Source of the DNA: Nemophila menziesii
Taxonomy: Eukaryota; Streptophyta; Magnoliopsida; Boraginales; Hydrophyllaceae
Direction of reading: 5' to 3'
Length of the DNA stretch: 64,000 bases
Assembly (NCBI GenBank): GCA_029959085.1
Contig: JARWIR010000016.1
Coordinates: 6,927,441-6,991,440 of the forward strand
Shown here: positions 57,108-64,000 of the stretch, piece after piece
Layout: every line of letters starts with the position of its first letter
How positions within the stretch are numbered: position 1 is the stretch's first letter
The notes under the pieces: model-generated
What the model was told of the DNA's origin: nothing
The model's database searches: none
The model's input: the letters and a program-made list of their open reading frames with translations, nothing else
Program-made: the position numbers and the translations under genes

Positions 57108-57768
57108 AAATAATTATTCTAATTATAAGGGTTATTTGAGAAAATATAAATATCCGGGATTCTATAATCCTTCTAACTCCCGCCAGGGTAGTTTAGAAGG
57201 CAACCTCAACACTACCAAGGCACTTGGGTAAGGGAAACTTAAGAAAAAATCGATGATGGAAATCTAACCCTATTAACTATCTAGTTTGGCAAACCCATCA
57301 GGTTCACTACATCACAATAGACAATTATGTGGTGTTGTCTATAACTGAATTCCCCGCTAGGGTGACAATCCAACTGCTAAGGGCAGACCTAATATTGGAC
57401 AAATCTAGGGCTAGAATAAGTCAAGTACATAATACAAATATATAAGTAAAAAGCTCAATCAATTAACAGTCATTTTCCCAAAATAACATAGAAGATAGAA
57501 ATAGAATTCAAGGATTATACATAGTGCAAACCCAAGCTATGGAAAAATTAGCTCAATCTAAAGAAATAAAATTAAAGAGTAAAGAGATTAGAAACATAGT
57601 TAAGGTAAGAATCTAATACAAATTACCCAATGGTAGAATGGAGGGATGGAGAAGAGGATTTTGTGAATCTCCAGCTTCTTATCTTCCTCTACAAGTCAAC
57701 TTCCTTCTCTGGATAATTATAAGTGTAATTAGAGATGTAAATACAAGCAAGGACATATTTATAAATGG

Positions 57769-57771
<3 letters not shown>

Positions 57772-57836
<65 letters not shown>

Positions 57837-57848
57837 ATGTGTGTGTGT
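57772..57848. repeat. (TA)n-(GT)n compound microsatellite
   Basis: About 46 bases of TA followed by about 30 bases of GT with one interruption (GTAT). An overlapping frame of Ile-Tyr repeats is not a gene. Confidence 0.97.
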
Positions 57849-58409
57849 AAGGTCAAAATCTAGGTCATGAGCCAAGTATAAGACTCCTAATCCAACTCAA
57901 ACTCGTTTCTCTTAATAATAGGCCTTGTTGACCTTTTGAGTTTGTAAAATTCATAACTCCTTCTTAACTGGTCCAAATTCAGTGGCCTTGGTATCGAAGC
58001 GACCTAAATTTCAAACACATCTCTTAATATAAAAGGGATCCCTCAAATTCCTTATCGATGTAATGCATCATCGAAAATACTACACGTCTTTACAGCTGGA
58101 CAACAACTTTTGGCAGGTTTTGCATTTTCCTAAAACCATTTTCTTTCCTTTTAATACTTGATTTCGCCTTGGGTCTTATTTCCTCAAATCATTAATATTT
58201 ATTTGGAATCTAATATAATTATTGTACCTAAGAGCTTCATATTTACCACACAAATTATACTAAAAACGTTCTAAAAGTAACAAACACCCAAAACAATGTA
58301 AGAATTGAGAAATTAGTAATAAATAGGGAAAACCCCTCAGATAAGCGTATAATACACCTAAAATGATGTCTCTAAACTAGATTAATATATAACAAATATG
58401 GAGACAGGA

Positions 58410-59923
58410 TGTCTCCCTTTTTGTTCTAAATATAAGCCCTTAGGAGACACCATTTTAGGTAGAAATTGGACTTATTAGATAGAATTTTATGCTTATTTTG
58501 ATATATTACACTTTCTCCCCTTAGAATTATGTTATTTGCATTTTTAGAGCTTTTGTGTGTTAATTTGTTTGTTTTTAGTATAAAGTTCTTAGATTCATGG
58601 ATGCTATGGAGCACCAAGATAAGGAGAAGAAGTGAGAATTGAAGTCTTAGATCAAGCGCAGGAGCCAAAAGCAATAAGAGAATTCTTGAAGAGTTGACTA
58701 AAGAAGATGGAAATCTTGAAAGCTGCTACTAATTGCTGATTCTGAGCCACTTTGGCACTGTTTTAGCTTTGGAGCCCTGAAATAAGAAATATGCGCCTTT
58801 GCGTTAGGAAGATTTGAGGACGGAATCAGGTGATTTGGATTTGAGACGCAAAAGTTACAGCCGTTTTACCTGCAGCTGTACAGCAGTTACGGGAATTACC
58901 AATTGGACTTGGGCTTTTAATTACTCAATTAAGCCCAAAATTAGACCTAATTCGTTTTCACCATCTATATAAGCCTTCTTCGACCTCATTATTCCACACC
59001 TCTCAATTAATCTTCAATTTACATCATCCTTGGAGAGAGCGTCAAGAGGCAGGAGCAAGAGCAGGAGCTAGAGAATCCATTTTTCTCCAACAACAGTTCT
59101 TTTTATTCCTCTCATTAGGTTCTTCTTTATTTTATTTATCTTTTAGGAAGTATGTATATTATTAATTTCCTTTATGTATTTAATTTTGTTATGAGCTAAA
59201 CATCAATTACTTGAGACTCGTATTTTTGGGATGAACACTAATTTATTTAATTAATGTATTTCAATTTGGGATTAGTTTCTAGTTTAATTTGAATTGGGTA
59301 TTTTATGTTGGATATTATTTTGTTCTTATTTACTATTTTTGGCCTAGCTAATTAGAAATAGGTTATAGTAATTGGGCTATTCACTTTAGTGGCAAAGTGA
59401 TCATCCGACATGGGGGTCTGATTACAAACGTAGATAATATATGTGTGATCTCCGTTATTGATGACATAGCCAAAGAGGTAAAGGACATCACATCCGAGAG
59501 GACATAATCGCCCGGTAGGGGTTTATAGTACTTTAGGATAGCTCCTAGGTCCACCCGACAGGGGGCGAAGAGATATTAGAGTTCCGGCTAATATAGAAAT
59601 ATCAGTTTTGACCTTAAAGAAATCATTAATTACGTAAAATTAGGCGATTCCCTAGTGAGACTTAAGTATATCTGTCATATATGCGTTTAGTTAATTTACT
59701 TTATTGCGTCTAGTCTATAATATTTTAAAACGTAACAAATATTTTATTTATTTATTTTTTCAATTAATTCTACTTATCATTTAAACACATTTATCTTACC
59801 TCGCAATCCCTGTGGCGAAGATAATCCTGATTTTACTTATCTATTACTTGGAACGACCCGTACACTTGCGGTCTGTGGATCCTTTATTTCTTGCTTAATT
59901 TTATATCACCCCAGGACCCACCA
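58410..59923 (+). mobile_element. Gypsy 5' LTR C (plus strand)
   Basis: It begins TGTCTCCCTTTTTG only three bases from LTR B and ends ...GGACCCACCA, six bases before the primer site. Hairpin GTCTCC...GGAGAC at the start. A TATATAAG box lies near 58967. Length about 1.5 kb. Confidence 0.75.
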
Positions 59924-59929
59924 AGTTTT

Positions 59930-59947
59930 TGGCGTCACTGTCGGGGA
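59930..59947 (+). promoter_or_regulatory. Gypsy primer-binding site, element C
   Basis: TGGCGTCACTGTCGGGGA is a decayed form of the Asp-tRNA-type primer site, directly after LTR C. Confidence 0.8.
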
Positions 59948-60045
59948 TTGTAGTGTGTGATTTTTGTGTTTAATTTTTAGTAAAGTTAACTGTTTCGGTT
60001 TTACGCTTGTGTTGTTTGAGTCTCTTTTCAGGTTTTTCTTTAGGT

Positions 60046-60856
60046 ATGGAGAATTATCGTTATCAAGTTCAAACTCCACCACAGTCCTGGTTGGATCAAC
60101 TGCAAGACTCCTTTGATAAAATATATACTTTTGAGAATTTGACACGAGGGAGCTTTAGAGATCATGAGGAAAGGCTCAGGAAGTTGGAAGGCTCACTCAG
60201 TTTTTTCATCAGCACTTCAATGGTAAATATGAGAAATAATGAGACAAAAATCAATGCTACCACATCATTAGTGCAAGACATGCAACAAGAACATCAAATT
60301 ATGGAGCAAATATTGATGCAACTCATAGAAACAATTGAGAGGCTACGACAAGTACCATCTAAGCGAACTGACCAAGGTACAAATTTTGATGATGATGCCA
60401 TTCAAATTGATAGCGATGTTTGGTTTGATGTAGTTGAAGAGTTTAGCCTTCAAGAAGTGAAGGAAGTGGAATCGTCACAAGTTGCAATTCGTGAACTAGA
60501 GATTCCAATGAGAAAAGAACTAACCACAATAAGCATAAATGAGGTAACTGTTAAAAAGCAAGTTGATGATGAGTTTTAACCTTGTATAGATGATTTCTCA
60601 GCCATGGAAAACCTTACCGATTTGCGTTTAGAGAAATCAAATATTGAGTCCTTGGTTGAAAAAGAGACATAAGAAAACGAAGAGGTTAGGATGTATTCTA
60701 CACCTAAAAATCCATCGTTATCACCTCAAAATCCGATAAAAAGAGACATGTTAGAGGGTGATGCAATATATGAAGCATTTGTAGAGATGTTCAGCGAAGC
60801 TAGAATCAACGCTCAAATGCTTGATATATTTAAAAATGGACTCACACTACAATAAG
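60046..60856 (+). pseudogene. Short gag-like ORF of element C, truncated
   Basis: From ATG 60046 an open frame runs to 60579: an N-terminal MENYRYQVQTPPQSWLDQLQ, a coiled-coil-like middle (DMQQEHQIMEQILMQLIETI), and an acidic tail. After a stop the reading continues (MENLTDLRLEKSNIESLVEK, AIYEAFVEMFSEARINAQML) to a stop just before LTR D. The position after a primer site argues for a gag-related protein. I recognise no zinc knuckle or protease. No pol is present. Confidence 0.6.
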
Positions 60857-62442
60857 TGATGTCTCCTCATTTGCGATGATTTAATCTTTGTTGGAGACAT
60901 CATTTTTAGTGTTTTAGGAAAGTCTATACTCGATTTTATTATGAATTATTGTATTTTCTTATTTCTTGTCTTGATTTGATGATTTATTATTTTTAGAGAA
61001 TATTTGGTTTAATTGTCTGTTAAATGTGAAGCTTTAAAGATATATAGTAATTAATTAGATGCTAAATCAATCCCGAGAGATAAAGGAAAGAAGATAATGA
61101 TGGAAATTGGAGATAAAGGAAGAAAAAGTTAAGTATGGAAAGATAAAGTTGCCAAATAAATCTGAATTTCACCAGCCACGTCCATAAAATTGACCATAAC
61201 TCAAGATTGGCTAGGAATTTGGAAGAACGATCTTAAGAAAAAGTGTAGATATCTTCGAGATGCTCAGTTTCGATATAAAGAACGCGTCATTTGGAGTTGA
61301 AACGAAGAAGTTATGGCCGAAACAAAACAACAACATATTCTTACCTTTTCTATCTTTTAGGGTTACGAATTTGAGTTGGGCTAGAAGTCCAAGTTACTTG
61401 GCTTCCACTCCAAGAAAACGAATTAGGTCTTCCAAGACACCTATAAATACACCCTCTAACTATTGTAAACATGTCCTTGCTCAGTGCCAAGTATAGGCTT
61501 AGTCCTTGCTTGTACTTTCTCAGTTTTTAATATTAGCTTAGTCCCTTTAATTTAATATTCATCCATAGTATCAAGCTATTCATCCAAGAAGCAAGCTGAC
61601 CTGTAGAGGAAGACAAGAAGCAAGAAGTTGGAGAGTGACAAACTCCTCTTTTACATCTCTCCTCTATATTTAGGGTAATTAGCTATAGATTTGTGGCTTA
61701 ACCATATTTCTAAGCTTTTATTCAGTAAGTTTTAATTTTAATTATTGGGTTATTATTTTGTCTTAAATTTCATAATATTATTTGTTATTTTAATTGATTT
61801 GAGCTTGGCGTATATTGTTATTGTGTGCTTTGACTTATTGTTTTCATCCCCAGATTTGGCCAATCTTAGGACTATCCTTAGTAATTGAGTTAACATCCGG
61901 AAGGAGGATTCAGTTATTGACAACACCACATAATCGTCTAGTAGTGATCCTAACTAGATAGCCATAAAGGTTTGATTTAACCACCGATCATTACTCAGGT
62001 TCCCCTGGTAGTGGAGAGGTTGCTCCTAAGTCCACCATGACGGGGGTTAGGTAGAATTTAGAATCCCGGTTAATATATAATGCTCAATTCACTCTTAAGG
62101 TTAGAATGACAACTTAGTAAGATAGACTCATATTAGTGACCCTTATTTATCTGACTTACATTCATATTTATTTATTTGCATTCTTATTTATTTATTCATA
62201 TCAGATATTTAATTCACCTTATTATATTTTTATCTCAACATCTAAATTCATTTACGCTTATTTAATACATGTAGATCTAACAGATTAAATCCCTACGAAC
62301 GAACTTTTCTTATCAACTAAACTTGCAAATGATCTGTAATACTTGCAGTGAGTTTCTCGTGGTAGACAAGGTTGTGTGTCTTTTATTATTATCTTATTTA
62401 TCTGTTTCTTTATCACACCTTTGCCCCCACCAACAAGTATTC
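60857..62442 (+). mobile_element. Gypsy LTR D (plus strand), truncated
   Basis: It starts TGATGTCTCCTCATTTGCG with hairpin GATGTCTCC/GGAGACATC and resembles LTR A along its length (for example GTGAAGCTTTAAAGATATAT). No polypurine tract precedes it and no primer site follows; the sequence switches near 62442. It is probably a fragment or solo LTR, not the partner of LTR C. Confidence 0.7.
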
Positions 62443-64000
62443 ACAGAAGCTATCTCATAAACGAGTGAGGATGTGAGTGTTAAGATCAAAGAAGAACAAG
62501 TTGATAGTCCTAGAGGGGGGGGGGGTGAATAGGATTACTAATAAGATTAATGCCTAATTAAAAATCTTTTGGACAATAATAAGTTTAAGAGAAAAACTTC
62601 TAAGTCAACTAATATATCAAACACTCATGGGATCATGCAAAGGATAAGTTAGAGGTTCGATATATAAGTTAAACAAGTAAATCGATTATCTATTCTCTTA
62701 CTAATTTAGAAGACCAAAGTTTGATTAGCTAGAAAAACATAATCACGATATTCATACTAGTAAGCATATAATCAAAACTAAATAGTCATGAATTAGATAA
62801 TCCTAAAAGACAATATTATCAAACTATTCATATAAGCATTTTATCAAGTAAAACGAGTTTCTAATCTCCTACTACTCTAGATGACAATATGTTAGATAAA
62901 CTAGATAATCAATATCACAATATTCATACTAGCATATTATCAAACATATAAAGTGCGGAAAGTAAATAGAGTAGGGATAGAAAGATACACACGATTTATA
63001 GTGGTTCGGTTTCCCTACATCCACTACCTAAGGAAGCCTCCTTAGGATTTCAAGCTTTTCACTAAGCTCCTGTGTCTCTCTTAACCGGGTCGAGAACACA
63101 ATAACCCTTACAACCTCTTCGATAACACGAAGGACAAACACTTGTGCTATCGCAACACAAGGACACCGAGTATACTCCCGATACTCAAACACTTGTGCTA
63201 TCTCAACACAAGGACACCGAGTATACTATCGATACTCAAATTCTCTCTTAATCTATCTATTACAAGAACTAGACTTAAGAGGATAAATACAAAGTGTTTA
63301 AAGGGTGAAACAACTTTGCTAATGAACTCCTAAAGAGATGATATAACTATTAGCTTAATACTTCTCTTGAGTAGATATAACAGTTAAGCATGAAAGACTC
63401 CTCTTGAGTAGATAGAACTTTGTGGCTTATTGGATTAACTCCTTAATTGAGTAGATAAGACTTTTTAAGCTCTTGACACCTTCTTGGATGATAACAATTA
63501 AGCCCCTTAGTGTATATTGGTTGAAGGTGTGATTGTAGCCTTGAAAGACCTTCAATATATAGCTGCAAAATGCTCCCAACGGTCATAAGAATTGTCTCCA
63601 AAGGATATATTAATATCCCAACGGATATATGCATTTTTGTCTTCATTTTGCTGCAGAAAACCCTAACTTGCGGTGCACCGCGGGTCTCGTGCGGTGTACC
63701 GCATGAACCTTCGCTTAATTCACTTGCTTCGGGCGGTATACCGCTCAATCCGCCGGTATACCTCTCCGGCTACCACACCAAAGGTCTAAAACACCTTCTT
63801 CTCAATGTATAGAGAATATCTTTTACTGTGATGCTCGGATGGAAAAGTTTTCTTCACAAGAGTTGTAGGAAACATTATTTTAAGAAACTTTGTAGTTGAT
63901 CACTAAAGCTAATTCTCAATGTACACAAAGATAAGGTTAAAAGCATTTGTATGATAATTAGTTTCTTAAGATAAAACAATAAAGCTTTGATCTAAAAGAT
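62443..64000 (+). mobile_element. Partial repeat element running out of the window
   Basis: From about 62477 (TGTTAAGATCAAAG) the text has the AGAGGGGGGGGGGTGAATAG phrase that recurs in plant LTR elements. It is followed by long non-coding sequence and short GCGGTATACCGC/CGCCGGTATACC palindromes near 63732-63764. No ORF was recognised. The class is uncertain. Confidence 0.4.
63135..63236. repeat. 51-bp tandem duplication
   Basis: Copies start at 63135 and 63186. Both contain CAAACACTTGTGCTATC and AACACAAGGACACCGAGTAT with few differences. Confidence 0.9.

Larger units (their letters stand above)
56360..58406 (-). mobile_element. Gypsy 5' LTR B (minus strand), interrupted
   Basis: It begins on the minus strand with TGTCTCCATATTTG at 58406. 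It is interrupted by a MULE MITE (56804-57107) and expanded by a TA/GT microsatellite. Near its end it shares AGTGAGTTTCTCGTGGTAG with LTR D. The exact 3' end is uncertain. Confidence 0.7.

Noticed and set aside
57638..57850. 70-codon ORF with Ile-Tyr repeats
   Set aside because: It is a translation of the TA/GT microsatellite inside an LTR.
60857..62442. LTR D as the 3' partner of LTR C
   Set aside because: D resembles LTR A far more than C, no polypurine tract precedes it, and the internal part is only about 0.9 kb.

Overview
The window is nuclear DNA from a flowering plant, most likely a eudicot. It is AT-rich and has split genes with GT-AG introns, Ty3/gypsy and Ty1/copia retroelements, CACTA, Mutator-like, hAT and Stowaway DNA transposons, and long simple repeats. 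Nothing in it is bacterial, viral or organellar. I could not fix the species.

Only two host genes look intact, both on the + strand. A six-exon SWEET1-type sugar transporter gene lies at 15802-17201 (247 codons). A seven-exon PIN6-type auxin efflux carrier gene lies at 41604-48622 (524 codons); it has a 4.7-kb second intron carrying two hAT-type MITEs. The reading phase stays open across every inferred exon junction in both genes.

Layout: 0.5-1.0 kb, degenerate tandem array; 1.7-3.7 kb, dead hAT transposase; 4.0-4.4 kb, LTR-like remnant; 6.8-8.6 kb, a 1.7-kb TTAAGG/TTTAAGG/GGCTAA array; 8777-11751, a Mutator-like element with about 380-bp inverted ends and a perfect 9-bp target duplication that has captured a whole 20S proteasome beta-4 gene (now broken); 13.4-14.6 kb, candidate TIR element; 15.8-17.2 kb, SWEET1; 18.1-19.1 kb, short tandem duplications and a GC-rich block; 20.1-20.9 kb, copia primer site plus gag remnant; 21.9-28.4 kb, two diverging copies of a transposon-associated ORF around a gypsy gag-protease-integrase relic, with a hAT MITE and a SINE-like insert nested in one copy; 29.4-30.0 kb, minisatellite and MULE transposase tail; 30.6-32.0 kb, hAT MITE containing another hAT MITE; 32.1-33.9 kb, array of short palindromes; 34.1-34.6 kb, F-box/LRR fragment; 36887-40791, a CACTA element carrying exon pieces of trehalose-6-phosphate synthase, phosphatidylinositol 4-kinase and a pentapeptide-repeat gene; 41.6-48.6 kb, PIN6; 49.5-52.9 kb, copia pol joined to a gypsy gag/5' LTR; 54.0-62.4 kb, four related gypsy LTRs, two on each strand, meeting head to head near 58408; 62.4-64.0 kb, part of a further element.

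The two intact genes do different jobs (sugar uniport and auxin transport) and show no operon-like link. The window is mainly a record of nested transposition and gene-fragment capture. The two gene-carrying DNA transposons are its most notable content.
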